From CAWCDJ01 sp963836015 (GTDB lineage: Bacteria; Acidobacteriota; Terriglobia; Bryobacterales; Bryobacteraceae): 64,000 nucleotides of DNA. Below the pieces are notes generated by a model. That model did not search any database. It was not told the DNA's origin and was given only the letters and a program-made list of their open reading frames with translations. The stretch covers positions 62,001-126,000 of the forward strand of contig CAWIIF010000011.1 in the NCBI GenBank assembly GCA_963836015.1, read 5' to 3'. This document shows, piece by piece, positions 7,859 through 16,937 of the stretch (position 1 is its first letter; every line of letters starts with the position of its first letter). A program made the position numbers and the translations under genes.

Positions 7859-8902
7859 TCAACGGAGTTCTTCCATCACCGCCTCTAGGATTTCTCTGCT
7901 CGGACGAATCTTAGACTGAGGAAGGGTCGCAACAGGCTCGTCCGAGAGGTTGAGCAAATCCAGGAAAGTGGGCTTGTCGGGGTGGACGTAGAGAACACCA
8001 GTCAGGACTTCGCCCTTGGCCTCCGCCTCTTCGAGCAGGCCGAGAGCGCTGAGACGATCGGTTGGGTCGTAATCGTGATGCAGTTTTCGGATGCGCAGGT
8101 GCGATCCGTCGTGCATCTGGACGTCCATGACGTCGCCTTCGGGAATCTCGACCGCTATATCTTCATAGAAAGGAACGAAATCCAGGTCGTGGAGCACTTC
8201 CTCGTGATCCTTCATATACCCATAGCTCTTGGTGGAGCCGACGTGATCGTTGAAGGTCACGCAGGGCGAAACCACATCGATTACGGAGAGGCCGCGATGG
8301 GCGATGGCGGCCTTGATAATGGCCTGCATCTGCTTCTTGTCGCCGCTAAAGGAGCGGGCGACGAAGGTAGCGCCCCATTTCATCGCCAGGGCGCAGCAGT
8401 CGAAGGGCGGCAAATCGTTGGGAGCACCGGATTTAAGCGTTGAGCCGATATCGGCGGTGGCCGAGAACTGGCCCTTCGTCAATCCGTAAACGCCATTGTC
8501 CTCAATAATATAGATCAGCGGAATGTTGCGACGGACGAGGTGCATGAACTGGCCGAGGCCGATGGACGCGGTGTCTCCATCACCCGAGACCCCGACTCCC
8601 ACCAGGGTCCGGTTGGCCAGGATGGCGCCGGTCGCGATGGCCGGCATGCGCCCGTGGACTCCGTTGAATCCATGCGACATCCCCAGGAAATACGCAGGCG
8701 ACTTGGAGGAGCAGCCGATTCCCGAGAACTTGGCGACTTTGTACGGTTCCACACCCAGTTCGTAGAAGCACTCGACGATGCGCTCGGAAATCGAGTTGTG
8801 CCCGCAGCCCGCGCAAAGAGTCGTCTTGCTGCCTTTGTAACTCAGGACTTCCAGACCGATGCGGTTGGTCTTTTTCGGCGGGGGTGTAACGGTGGTGCTC
8901 AT
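7859..8902 (-). CDS. korB: 2-oxoacid:ferredoxin oxidoreductase, beta subunit (probably 2-oxoglutarate)
   Basis: This 347-residue thiamine-diphosphate-binding subunit has the CAGCGHNS motif (C30, C33), a GDGD...(N) ThDP/Mg site (107-136) and EDNGVYGLTKGQ, all characteristic of KorB/PorB. Together with KorA it oxidatively decarboxylates a 2-oxoacid to acyl-CoA while reducing ferredoxin, or runs the reverse. The start is ATG 8902, preceded by AGGAGGGCAA and overlapping the korA stop as ATGA; the longer open frame upstream is a shadow of korA. Substrate preference for 2-oxoglutarate is inferred from similarity to two-subunit Kor enzymes. No iron-sulfur delta subunit lies nearby. Confidence 0.88.
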   Translation of the reverse strand: MSTTVTPPPKKTNRIGLEVLSYKGSKTTLCAGCGHNSISERIVECFYELGVEPYKVAKFSGIGCSSKSPAYFLGMSHGFNGVHGRMPAIATGAILANRTLVGVGVSGDGDTASIGLGQFMHLVRRNIPLIYIIEDNGVYGLTKGQFSATADIGSTLKSGAPNDLPPFDCCALAMKWGATFVARSFSGDKKQMQAIIKAAIAHRGLSVIDVVSPCVTFNDHVGSTKSYGYMKDHEEVLHDLDFVPFYEDIAVEIPEGDVMDVQMHDGSHLRIRKLHHDYDPTDRLSALGLLEEAEAKGEVLTGVLYVHPDKPTFLDLLNLSDEPVATLPQSKIRPSREILEAVMEELR

Positions 8903-10743
8903 TTGCCCTCCTGTCTCAAGATTTCGTCGGTCACGGTGCGGGCGTCGAGCGGCAAGCCGCCGTAGTAGCGGACGCTCCGCAGTTTGGCGATCAGATCTGC
9001 GTCGAACTCCAGGCGCATGAGGCCCAGCAGCTGGCCGTCGCGGTTCTGGTCCACCACGTAGACGCGGTCGTGGCGGCGGATGAAATCCGTGAGCTGGCTG
9101 GGAAACGGGTAGGCCTTGAGCCGCAGATAGCTCGCCTCGATATCGTATTCGGACTTCAACTGGTCGCAGCTTTCGTTCACCGCGTAGTCCGAAGTGCCGA
9201 CCGCCACGAATCCGATCTTCGCTTTTTCGTTGACTCGCTCCACCGGAGCGGGCAGGTGCGGGCGCATCGATTCGAACTTGTGCGCCAGACGATCCATGTT
9301 GTTCATGTAGTCGTCTTCGCGCTCCGTATACTGTGCCTTCTCGTTGTGGCCGCTGCCGCGCGTGAAGTAAGAGGCAGCCGGGTGATTGGTGCCGGGTAGT
9401 GTGCGGTAGCCCACCCCGTCGCCGTCGATATCTTTGTAGCGGGCGAACCCGCCCAGCCGGTCGAGATCTTCGGCGGTGAGCACCTTGCCGCGCTGGATCG
9501 GCTTTTCGGGATACTCGAACGGATCGGCCATCCAGTTGTTCATGCCGAGATCGAGATCGGTCATTACGAAGACCGGGGTCTGGAAGTGCTCCGCCAGGTC
9601 GAACGCCTCGAGAGTCATGGAAAAGCACTCTTCGGGGGAGCACGGAAAATACATGGGGTGGTGCGTATCGCCGTGGGAGAGCAGCGCGGTGGTGATAAGA
9701 TCGCCCTGCTGGGTGCGGGTCGGGAGGCCGGTGGAAGGGCCCACGCGCTCCACGTCGAAAATCACGGCCGGGAGCTCGGCGTAATAGCCCAACCCCACGA
9801 ATTCGGACATGAGCGAGATGCCCGGGCCGGCCGTAGCGGTCATGGATCGCGCGCCTGCCCATCCGGCGCCGAGCGCCATGCCGATGGAGGCTAGCTCGTC
9901 TTCGGCCTGCACGATCGCGTACGTCGCCTTGCCCGTCTCCGGGTCCAGGCGGAAGCGCTTCATGTATCCGATCAGGGTTTCGACCAGCGAGGAAGATGGA
10001 GTGATGGGATACCACGTGACCACCGTGACACCGGCGAACATGGCGCCCAGCGCGCAGGCCGCGTTGCCGTCGATGATGATCTTGCCGGCGGTCGCGTTCA
10101 TGCGCTCGACAGAGTACGGATCGGTCTTGGTGAAGGTCTGGGCGGCGTATTCGTATCCCGCCTGGGCGGCGCCCCAGTTCAAGTCGGCGGCCTTGGCCTT
10201 CTTCTTGCCGAACTGCTTGACGAGCGCTTTGCGGACTTCATCCATTTCGATGGAGAGGAGCCGCGCTACCACGCCGTCGTAGATCATGTTGCGCACGAGC
10301 TTGCGCAGCTTGGCTTCGGGGCAGACCGGGACTACCAGCTTGTCGAAGGGAACGGGGTAGAAATGCAGGTCGGTACGCAGTTGATTGAGCTTCAACGGCT
10401 CGTCGTAGACAACCGCGGCGCCGCCCTCCAGCTTCATGACGTCTTCGCGCGCGGTCTCGGGGTTCATCGCCACCAGGAAATCGATCTCTTTGCGGCGCCC
10501 GATATACCCGTGCTTGCTGGCCCTGATCGTGAACCAGGTGGGCAGCCCCGCGATATTCGAGGGGAACATGTTCTTGCCCGAAACCGGGATGCCCATTTGA
10601 AACAGGGCGCGCATCAGGACTGTGTTCGCGGTCTGGCTGCCGGAACCGTTCACCGTGGCGACCTGGATACTGAAATCGTTGACCACGGAGTGGGGGGACT
10701 GGCCTGGCAGAGGCTCAGCCGGGGAAACCTCTAATGTCGACAT
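8899..10743 (-). CDS. korA: 2-oxoacid:ferredoxin oxidoreductase, fused gamma-alpha subunit
   Basis: This 614-residue protein has an N-terminal gamma-type domain (about 25-190, with the GSGSQTANTVLMRAL start) followed by the alpha pyrimidine-binding domain (about 210-590, with YPITPSSSLVE). This is the fused arrangement of two-subunit KorAB enzymes such as the mycobacterial one. The stop overlaps korB (ATGA), so the subunits are made in step. A good -10 (TATAAT, minus strand 10800-10795) lies about 50 bp upstream. The enzyme can complete an oxidative TCA cycle without 2-oxoglutarate dehydrogenase, drawing on ferredoxin; the isocitrate dehydrogenase at 62303 would supply its substrate (inference). 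Confidence 0.88.
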   Translation of the reverse strand: MSTLEVSPAEPLPGQSPHSVVNDFSIQVATVNGSGSQTANTVLMRALFQMGIPVSGKNMFPSNIAGLPTWFTIRASKHGYIGRRKEIDFLVAMNPETAREDVMKLEGGAAVVYDEPLKLNQLRTDLHFYPVPFDKLVVPVCPEAKLRKLVRNMIYDGVVARLLSIEMDEVRKALVKQFGKKKAKAADLNWGAAQAGYEYAAQTFTKTDPYSVERMNATAGKIIIDGNAACALGAMFAGVTVVTWYPITPSSSLVETLIGYMKRFRLDPETGKATYAIVQAEDELASIGMALGAGWAGARSMTATAGPGISLMSEFVGLGYYAELPAVIFDVERVGPSTGLPTRTQQGDLITTALLSHGDTHHPMYFPCSPEECFSMTLEAFDLAEHFQTPVFVMTDLDLGMNNWMADPFEYPEKPIQRGKVLTAEDLDRLGGFARYKDIDGDGVGYRTLPGTNHPAASYFTRGSGHNEKAQYTEREDDYMNNMDRLAHKFESMRPHLPAPVERVNEKAKIGFVAVGTSDYAVNESCDQLKSEYDIEASYLRLKAYPFPSQLTDFIRRHDRVYVVDQNRDGQLLGLMRLEFDADLIAKLRSVRYYGGLPLDARTVTDEILRQEGK

Positions 10744-10794
10744 CGATTGGGAATCCTTGTTAAGGGGAGTGTGGCCCAGTTCACGTTCCCTTAG

Positions 10795-10800
10795 ATTATA
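10795..10800 (-). promoter_or_regulatory. Putative -10 element of the korAB promoter
   Basis: TATAAT on the minus strand, six of six to consensus, in an otherwise GC-rich gap between speA and korA. It puts transcription start near 10788, about 45 nt before the korA ATG. No convincing -35 was found at 16-18 bp. Confidence 0.45.
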
Positions 10801-10855
10801 TGCAAAACGGCGGAGGGGTGGTGGAACGGGGCGCTTACGGCTCTGTACGAACCGC

Positions 10856-12802
10856 TTATTGCTCGTGGACGTCTTCGAGGTAGGTGTAGCCGTGCAGGCC
10901 TTCCTCGTAGAAGCGGAGCAGGTTGCCGCTCTCTTCGTAGCTCAGGCGGCCTTCGCGCAGCGCAGCTTCCACGTCGCGGCGCAACTGGGTGACCAGGGCG
11001 TCCGAATGGAACTGCACGTAGTTCAGAACTTCGCGGACGGTGTCGCCCTTGATCACCGAATCGAGCACGACCTCGCCGGTCGGGCTGAGCCGCACGTGGA
11101 CGGCATTGGTATCGCCGAACAGATTGTGCAGGTCGCCCAGGATCTCCTGGTAGGCGCCCAAAAGGAACGCGCCCAGGAAGTAATCGCTGCCGTCGAAGGG
11201 GTGCAGCGCCAGCGTGCGCTTCACGTCCCGCCGGTCGATGAAGGCGTCCACCTTGCCGTCCGAATCGCATGTGATGTCGCCGAGCACGGCGTGGCGAGTG
11301 GGCTCTTCGTTCAGCCGGTGGATCGGCATGATGGGGAAGAGCTGCTTGATGGCCCAACTGTCGGGCATGCTCTGGAACAGCGAGAAGTTGCAGAAATAGG
11401 TGTCGGAGAGCATGGCGTCGATGCCTTCCAGCTCTTCGGGGAAATAATCCAGCTCGCGCGCCAGTTTCTGGATGCGGCGGGAGATCTCCCAGTAGAGGTT
11501 TTCGGCGATGCAGCGCTGTTCGAGTGAGAGGTAGCCCAGGCTGAACAGGTTGAGGGCCTGGTCGAGGGCCTGCTGGGAATCGTGGTAGCTTTCGAGCAGG
11601 TTCTTGGCGGTCAGGCCGCGGAAGGTTTCCTGCAGATCGACCAGCGGCTGCTCGGCGTCGGCCGGCGGCTCGAGCGTGGCGTCGGCCTCGCCCATTCCGG
11701 AGACTCCCAATACATTAAAGACCAGCACGCTGTGATAGGCGGCGATGGCGCGCCCGCTCTCGGTCACGATGGTGGGGTGCGCGACGCCCACTTCGTCGCA
11801 CACGTTCTGCACGTGGTAGATGACGTCGTTGGCGTATTCCTGGAGCGTGTAGTTGACGCTGGACTCGAAATCGGTCTGGGACCCGTCGTAGTCGATACCC
11901 AGGCCGCCACCGACATCGAGGTAGCGCAGGCCGGCCCCGGCGCGCGCCAGATCCACGTAAACCCGGACGGCTTCGTTCACCGCGCCTTTGATCTGGCGGA
12001 TATTGGTGATCTGGCTGCCCAGGTGGAAGTGGAGCAGGTTCACGCAATCCGCCATGTCCAGGTCTTTGAGCTCCTGCAGGGCGCGCATGGCCTCCGTGGC
12101 GGAAAGGCCGAATTTGGAGCGGTACCCGCCGGACGACTTCCAGCGGCCCGAGCCGCGGCTGGCGAGCTTCACGCGCAGGCCGATGGCCGGCCGGACGCCC
12201 ACCTTCTGGCTGTACTTCAGGATCAGCCCAAGCTCGGTGTACTTTTCGACCACCGGGATGATCTTGCGCCCGACCTTCTGCGCCAGCATGGCCATCTCGA
12301 TGTATTCATCGTCTTTAAAGCCGTTACAGATGATCGGCGTTTCGTTGTCGGCCATGGCCATCACGGCCATCAGCTCGGGTTTGGAGCCGGCTTCCAGCCC
12401 GAAGCGGTAAGGGCGGCCGAATTCCAGGACCTCTTCGACCACCTGGCGCTGCTGGTTCACCTTGATGGGATAAACGCAGCAGTAGTCGCCCTGATAGCGG
12501 TGCTCGGCGATGGCCGTGGCAAAGGCGCTGTGCAGCTCGCCGAGGCGGTGCTTGAGAATATCGGCGAACCGGATGAGGATAGGGAGGTTGATACCGCGCA
12601 GGACGAGCGTATCGACCAGTTCCTTCAGATCGATGGACCGGGCCGGATCCTTCTCGGGGTGCACCCGGACGTGGCCGTTTTCCCCAACCGAGAAGTAGCC
12701 CTTCCCCCAGCTCGCGACATCGTAGAGGTCGCTGGCCACCTGCGGCGTCCAACGCTCCGTAGGCTCCATCACGATGGAGCCCTTTCGGCCATTTCTTTCC
12801 AA
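10856..12802 (-). CDS. speA: Biosynthetic arginine decarboxylase
   Basis: A 648-residue PLP enzyme that converts arginine to agmatine, the first step of the agmatine route to putrescine and spermidine. Visible marks are YPIKVNQ (PLP lysine K114), the HFHLGSQ and DVGGGLG blocks of the alanine-racemase-fold barrel, and CDSDGK near the C-terminus with the active-site cysteine. Length and order match SpeA (about 630-660). The start is TTG 12802, supported by AAGGAG about 10 nt upstream; an internal ATG at 12769 is an alternative that loses only 11 residues. A 53-bp spacer to the korA promoter region suggests separate transcription. No agmatinase or agmatine deiminase gene is nearby. Confidence 0.93.
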   Translation of the reverse strand: MERNGRKGSIVMEPTERWTPQVASDLYDVASWGKGYFSVGENGHVRVHPEKDPARSIDLKELVDTLVLRGINLPILIRFADILKHRLGELHSAFATAIAEHRYQGDYCCVYPIKVNQQRQVVEEVLEFGRPYRFGLEAGSKPELMAVMAMADNETPIICNGFKDDEYIEMAMLAQKVGRKIIPVVEKYTELGLILKYSQKVGVRPAIGLRVKLASRGSGRWKSSGGYRSKFGLSATEAMRALQELKDLDMADCVNLLHFHLGSQITNIRQIKGAVNEAVRVYVDLARAGAGLRYLDVGGGLGIDYDGSQTDFESSVNYTLQEYANDVIYHVQNVCDEVGVAHPTIVTESGRAIAAYHSVLVFNVLGVSGMGEADATLEPPADAEQPLVDLQETFRGLTAKNLLESYHDSQQALDQALNLFSLGYLSLEQRCIAENLYWEISRRIQKLARELDYFPEELEGIDAMLSDTYFCNFSLFQSMPDSWAIKQLFPIMPIHRLNEEPTRHAVLGDITCDSDGKVDAFIDRRDVKRTLALHPFDGSDYFLGAFLLGAYQEILGDLHNLFGDTNAVHVRLSPTGEVVLDSVIKGDTVREVLNYVQFHSDALVTQLRRDVEAALREGRLSYEESGNLLRFYEEGLHGYTYLEDVHEQ

Positions 12803-13086
12803 CGCGTTGCCTCTCCTTAACCCTCAGTGTCCTTCAAATGTCCGGGGTAGACAAGGAGAAACTGTGTTACAGCCGTCGGCGGACCCGGGAGACACCGCGC
12901 ACCCCCACCCCGGTGGTGCGGCGGCAGAGCCATGCCGAAGATAGAAAATATCTATTCGCATTTCGGATTTAGAAGGGATAGAGTGGATCAAATCGTAACG
13001 TAACCCGGCCACCCCGTCAGTCAGCCACCGCTTAGCTCAGACGCTAAAGCACCGCTCACATAACTTCCAGTAGGAGGCTTTTTTTT
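12803..13086. other. Divergent intergenic region speA / porin
   Basis: This 284-bp gap separates divergent genes and must hold both promoters. I see small dyads (CCACC/GGTGG at 12905-12916; AGATA/TATCT at 12939-12953; TTAGC/GCTAA near 13032-13047) and an AT-rich stretch 12939-12990 as the likely promoter zone. No promoter pair stands out and no riboswitch family was recognised. Confidence 0.35.
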
Positions 13087-14241
13087 GTGAAAGAGATTGG
13101 TATTCGACTATTCATCGGCGCGTCGCTGATGGTGGCCCTGACGTACGCGCAGACACCGGCAACCACAACCGGGACGCCCGCACCGGCCCCCGCGCCTACT
13201 CCGGCGCCGGCGGCTACGCCGCCTCCCTCGCCGTTCACCCAGTGGGGAACCGATTTCAGCTTCCTGTTTGACGGATACGTCGACGCGAACTTCAACCATC
13301 CCGACTCGGGATTCAACGGGCTGCGGAATTTCGATGTCCGCTCCGACACCGCTCACCTGAGCTCGGCGATGATCACCATCGATCACGCGCCGGGGCCGGT
13401 GGGCTTCCACCTCGACGCCGGATTCGGGCAGCAGTTCCGGATCATCGGCGCGAGCGATCGTGCACCGGATGATCTCGACTACATTCAGCAGGCATATGTC
13501 AGCTTGAAGCCGAAAGGGTGGCACGGCCTGGAAATCGACGCCGGCAAGTTCTGGACGGCGGCGGGCGCCGAAGTGGTTCCCACCAACCAGGACTGGAACT
13601 ACTCCCGGTCGCTGCTCTTCGCGCTGGCGATTCCCTACTACCATTTCGGCGTGCGCGCCTCGTTCCCCATCGGTCCTCATTTCACCGGCGGCGTGCAGGT
13701 GGTACAGGGCTGGAACAACGTCTACGACAACAACAGCGGCAAGACTTTCGGTCTCAACGGCTCCTACGCCTGGAAGAAGGTCACCTGGACCAATGTGTAC
13801 TACGTGGGTCCCGAGAAGAGCCACACCAACGACGGTTTGCGCAACCTTTACGACACCACCGTCCTGGTCAACCCGACCGACAAGATCAGCTACTACATCA
13901 ACTTCGACTATGGCCGCGACAAGTACGCCGGCGTCTCCGGGGCCGCAAAGTGGGCTGGCATTGCGGGTGCGGCGCACTTCCAGGTGACTCCTAAGACCGC
14001 TCTGGCGACCCGCCTGGAGTTTTTCGACGACGTAGACGGGTTTGCGACGGGCACGGCCCAGCAACTGAAAGAGTTCACAATTACCGGCGAGTACAAGCTG
14101 ACCGGCTGGCTGTTGAGCCGACTGGAGTTCCGCAACGACTGGTCGAACATGTCGTATTTCGAGGGTCAGAACGGATCCACGTCCCGGAGCCAGCCTACCG
14201 TGCTGCTCGGATTGGTGGCTTTCTTCGGGCCGAAGAAGTAG
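13087..14241 (+). CDS. OmpL-like beta-barrel porin (porin-2 family)
   Basis: A 384-residue outer-membrane protein with a signal peptide (about 1-21), a Pro/Ala/Thr linker (22-50) and then alternating strands rich in Gly, Tyr, Trp and Asn to the C-terminus, as in the beta-barrel porin-2 (OmpL-like) family. The block beginning FSFLFDGYVDANFNHP is typical of the first strand and constriction region. The start is GTG 13087, with AGGAGG at 13072-13077 and a nine-base spacer of C plus eight T. It lies upstream of glnB and amt in the same direction, so a role in passage of ammonium or other nitrogen compounds across the outer membrane is plausible but inferred. Confidence 0.75.
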   Translation: MKEIGIRLFIGASLMVALTYAQTPATTTGTPAPAPAPTPAPAATPPPSPFTQWGTDFSFLFDGYVDANFNHPDSGFNGLRNFDVRSDTAHLSSAMITIDHAPGPVGFHLDAGFGQQFRIIGASDRAPDDLDYIQQAYVSLKPKGWHGLEIDAGKFWTAAGAEVVPTNQDWNYSRSLLFALAIPYYHFGVRASFPIGPHFTGGVQVVQGWNNVYDNNSGKTFGLNGSYAWKKVTWTNVYYVGPEKSHTNDGLRNLYDTTVLVNPTDKISYYINFDYGRDKYAGVSGAAKWAGIAGAAHFQVTPKTALATRLEFFDDVDGFATGTAQQLKEFTITGEYKLTGWLLSRLEFRNDWSNMSYFEGQNGSTSRSQPTVLLGLVAFFGPKK

Positions 14242-14526
14242 CGTTCGGGCGCGGTCAGGGGGATGACCGATATCGGTAGCCAATAAGAATTTCCGATATC
14301 GTAAATAAAAATGTTCCGTTTGATCCTTCGGCCGGCCTGACGGAGAATAGCAGCATTCAGGAGCCGCACCTTGCGGAGCGGCTCATCTTGCACTCACTCC
14401 GTCGTGATCGTGCCGCGCACTTGAGGCACGCTGGGTAAACGATCCATCTCACTACAGCCGCAGCGCGGGCGATCCCTGTCCGTTCTGCCGTGGAAATGCA
14501 GCAATGTCACAGGACGGTAAAAACCG
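14242..14526 (+). promoter_or_regulatory. Leader region of glnB with paired GATATC dyads and hairpins
   Basis: No gene was seen in these 285 bp. A perfect 12-bp palindrome, ACCGATATCGGT (14266-14277), and a second copy of its core CCGATATCG (14293-14301) lie 26 bp apart, a spacing close to two and a half helical turns. Downstream are stem-loops 14361-14384 (7-bp stem) and 14409-14430 (6-bp stem). This may be an operator plus porin terminator/leader. No sigma-54 -24/-12 element (GG-N10-GC) was found. Confidence 0.4.
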
Positions 14527-14865
14527 ATGAAAAAAATCGAGGCGATCATACAGCCCTTCAAGCTGGAAGCCGTGAAGGAAGCGCTGCAGGCAATCGGGAT
14601 CGATGGCATGACCATCTCCGACGTGCGCGGCCACGGGCGGCAGAAGGGACACACCGAAACATACCGCGGGCAGGAGTACAACGTCGATTTGCTGCCCAAA
14701 GTGAAGATCGAGATCGTGGTCTCCGCGCAGCGCTATCCGGAAGTGATCAAAGTGCTGACGGACGCTGCCCGCACCGGCAAGATCGGCGACGGCAAGGTCT
14801 TCACCTACGACATTGGCGAAGCCATCCGCATCCGCAACGACGAGCGGGGCGAGGCGGCGCTTTAA
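14527..14865 (+). CDS. glnB: Nitrogen regulatory protein PII
   Basis: This 112-residue trimeric signal protein reports 2-oxoglutarate and ATP/ADP status. The T-loop (about 37-55) carries the RGQEYNVD block with Tyr51, the site uridylylated in proteobacterial PII; the B-loop TGKIGDGK and the C-loop RIRNDERG are also present. Its length and sequence start (MKKIEAIIQPFKL) are canonical. Position before amt would equally support the name glnK. PII proteins encoded with Amt usually plug the ammonium channel when nitrogen is sufficient. SD-like AGGACGG is at 14511-14517. Confidence 0.95.
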   Translation: MKKIEAIIQPFKLEAVKEALQAIGIDGMTISDVRGHGRQKGHTETYRGQEYNVDLLPKVKIEIVVSAQRYPEVIKVLTDAARTGKIGDGKVFTYDIGEAIRIRNDERGEAAL

Positions 14866-14916
14866 AGGGTGGCCGCCCCAAGCGGCTGGGGGAATTTTTA
14901 AGACTGGAGATCAAAT

Positions 14917-15096
14917 ATGGGAGCGAATAAGACACAGGCGCAGGGAGTTGCATTATTTCTAGTGGCATTTGTCCTGATCGCCGCAGGCCTGGCGGCGGCC
15001 TACAGCGTGATTGCGCTGGTGGCGGGACTGGTGGTGCTGGGTGTAGCGATGGCGATTTTCGCCAAGTGCAAACCCTGGGAGCATTCTGAGGAATAA
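14917..15096 (+). CDS. Small two-helix membrane protein between PII and Amt (59 aa)
   Basis: This uncharacterised 59-codon gene starts at ATG 14917 (MGANKTQAQG). It has a Gln/Lys N-terminus, two adjacent hydrophobic helices (about 11-28 and 30-48) and a polar tail KCKPWEHSEE. GGAG at 14906-14909 provides a ribosome site, and it lies 51 bp after glnB and 24 bp before the next small gene. I recognise no family. The fixed place between a PII gene and an ammonium transporter suggests an accessory or regulatory subunit of Amt, which is inference. Confidence 0.7.
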   Translation: MGANKTQAQGVALFLVAFVLIAAGLAAAYSVIALVAGLVVLGVAMAIFAKCKPWEHSEE

Positions 15097-15120
15097 CGAC
15101 AGGAGGGCAGGAGGAGAAAG

Positions 15121-15303
15121 ATGGCGATCATCGGATTAGCAATTACTTTTCTCGGTTTTATCATCAGCGTGCTGAGCCTGAGCATGACATCGAGCGTAGG
15201 CGGCCGCATGACCATGGTGCTGGTGGGGTTGGCGGTCAGCCTGGCCGGAATCATCGGCGTGCTTAACCCCGCGTATCTGAAAAATGCGATCTGGAGGAAA
15301 TAG
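15121..15303 (+). CDS. Small two-helix membrane protein upstream of Amt (60 aa)
   Basis: A 60-residue protein with two hydrophobic helices (about 2-22 and 30-50) joined by a short polar loop SMTSSVGGRM, and a basic end NAIWRK. A purine-rich AGGAGGAGAAAG immediately precedes the ATG. Its stop lies 4 bp before the GTG of amt, and the amt ribosome site GGAGG is inside its last codons, so translation is likely coupled. No family recognised. It may be a distant paralogue of the preceding 59-residue protein by topology, although the sequences show little identity. Confidence 0.72.
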   Translation: MAIIGLAITFLGFIISVLSLSMTSSVGGRMTMVLVGLAVSLAGIIGVLNPAYLKNAIWRK

Positions 15304-15307
15304 CTTC

Positions 15308-16936
15308 GTGAAGCGATCCACTTTGCTCATAACGACAATCTTTCTGGCGGCCGGGCTGGCGTTAGCGCAAGCCCCGGCGGCCGCACCCGCCGCGGCGGCG
15401 ATCACCACGAACGACATCAAGAACGTGGAGGCGCCGAAGGCAGACGCACGCGCCCAGGGCGACCCGGGCGGGACGCTTACCGGCACCGTGTCGGACGTCG
15501 CCGTTGGTGACGCGAAGACCGGGCTGACCGTCGGTGATGTCATCAACCAGGTAGGACAGAACAAAATCGCGATCAATTTCACCTGGACGCTGATCACCGG
15601 CTTCCTTGTGATGTTCATGCAGGCGGGCTTCGCGATCGTCGAAACCGGCCTGTGCCGCGCCAAAAACGCAAACCACACCATGATGATGAATTTCATGGTG
15701 TATGGCATAGGGATGCTGGCCTACTGGCTGATCGGGTTTACGATCCAGATGGGCGGCGTCGGCGGCGTGGGCAACCTGGGCGGCGTCGCTCCACTCAGCC
15801 AGGAGTGGACGATGACTCTGTTCGGGAAGCCATTCGGCCTGTTCGGACAGCACGGCTTGTTCCTCACGCAGGGCGGCACGTATGACGTCGGCGTGATGGT
15901 GGTGTTCCTCTTCCAGATGGTGTTCATGGATACGGCGCTGACGATTGTCACCGGATCGGCAGCGGAACGCTGGAAGTACGCGGCGTTTCTGGTCTCGTCC
16001 TTCATCATGGGCGCTTTCACTTATCCGCTGTTCGCCAATTGGGCCTGGGGCGGCGGCTGGCTGGCCAACCTGGGAGCCAATTTCGGGCTCGGCAAGGGCT
16101 ACTGCGATTTTGCCGGCTCGGGCGTGGTGCATGCCGTAGGCGGCCTGTCGGCCCTGGCGTTATCGATTATCATCGGTCCGCGCCTGGGTAAGTACACGAG
16201 GACAGGCAAACCCAACGCCATCATCGGGCACGACATCGTGCTGGTGCTGACCGGCTGTTTCATCCTGGCATTCGGCTGGTTCGGCTTCAATCCCGGCTCG
16301 ACGCTGGGCGCTTCCGGTAACGGCAGCCTGCGCATCGGGTCGATCGCGGTGAACACAATGCTGGCCGGCATGGCCGGCGGCTTCGGCGCGATGTTCTACA
16401 TGTGGATGCGGTACGGCAAGCCGGATGCTTCGATGTCGGGCAACGGCCTGCTGGCCGGGCTGGTCGCCATCACGGCACCTTCGGGCTTCGTGAACACGGT
16501 CGGCGCCGTCATCATCGGGTTGATCGCCGGCGTTCTGGTGTGCCTCTCGGTGGAGTTCGTCGATCGCGTGATGAAGGTGGACGACCCGGTGGGCGCGATT
16601 TCGGTCCACGGCACCAACGGCCTGTGGGGCGTTATCTCGGTGGGCCTGTTCGCCGACGGCAAGAGCAACTACGGCGGATCCTGGAACGGCGTGAACGGCT
16701 CGGTGACGGGCCTGTTCTACGGCGATGCCAGCCAGCTGGTGGCGCAGTTGATCGGCGTGGTGACGCTGATCGGCTTCGTCTTCTGCTTCAGCTTCGTCGT
16801 CAACATGGTAGTGGACAAGGTGATGGGCCAGCGCGTTTCCGCCAAGGCGGAACTGGAAGGTCTGGACCTGCCCGAAATGGGCCAACTCGGCTACCCCGAG
16901 TTCGAGCTGAAGGCGCGGCCGGCTGGTGCCCAGTAA
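15308..16936 (+). CDS. amt: Ammonium transporter (Amt family)
   Basis: This 542-residue channel has a signal-peptide-like segment (1-21), an extra ~65-residue periplasmic Ala/Asp-rich region before the first core helix, then eleven core helices. Key residues are visible: DFAGSGVVHAVGG (the structural Asp and first pore His) and ISVHGTNGLWG (second pore His). GSAAERW and FGWFGFNPGS are standard Amt blocks. The cytoplasmic tail ends KARPAGAQ. GTG 15308 is preferred over the upstream ATG 15284 because GGAGG (15293-15297) is correctly spaced and a signal peptide follows. It is cotranscribed with glnB, so PII control of the pore is expected. Confidence 0.95.
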   Translation: MKRSTLLITTIFLAAGLALAQAPAAAPAAAAITTNDIKNVEAPKADARAQGDPGGTLTGTVSDVAVGDAKTGLTVGDVINQVGQNKIAINFTWTLITGFLVMFMQAGFAIVETGLCRAKNANHTMMMNFMVYGIGMLAYWLIGFTIQMGGVGGVGNLGGVAPLSQEWTMTLFGKPFGLFGQHGLFLTQGGTYDVGVMVVFLFQMVFMDTALTIVTGSAAERWKYAAFLVSSFIMGAFTYPLFANWAWGGGWLANLGANFGLGKGYCDFAGSGVVHAVGGLSALALSIIIGPRLGKYTRTGKPNAIIGHDIVLVLTGCFILAFGWFGFNPGSTLGASGNGSLRIGSIAVNTMLAGMAGGFGAMFYMWMRYGKPDASMSGNGLLAGLVAITAPSGFVNTVGAVIIGLIAGVLVCLSVEFVDRVMKVDDPVGAISVHGTNGLWGVISVGLFADGKSNYGGSWNGVNGSVTGLFYGDASQLVAQLIGVVTLIGFVFCFSFVVNMVVDKVMGQRVSAKAELEGLDLPEMGQLGYPEFELKARPAGAQ

Positions 16937-16937
16937 C

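Noticed and set aside
12884..12892. CCCGGGAGA, recalling the 3' end of guanidine-I (ykkC) riboswitches, near an arginine decarboxylase gene
   Set aside because: The rest of the ykkC consensus (the GGTTCCG and ACTGGTCCGAGAG blocks) is absent, and this strand leads to the porin gene, not to speA.
14242..14526. Sigma-54 promoter for glnB
   Set aside because: GGCACG at 14425-14430 looked like a -24 element, but no GC-type -12 follows at ten bases. Other candidates had wrong spacing.
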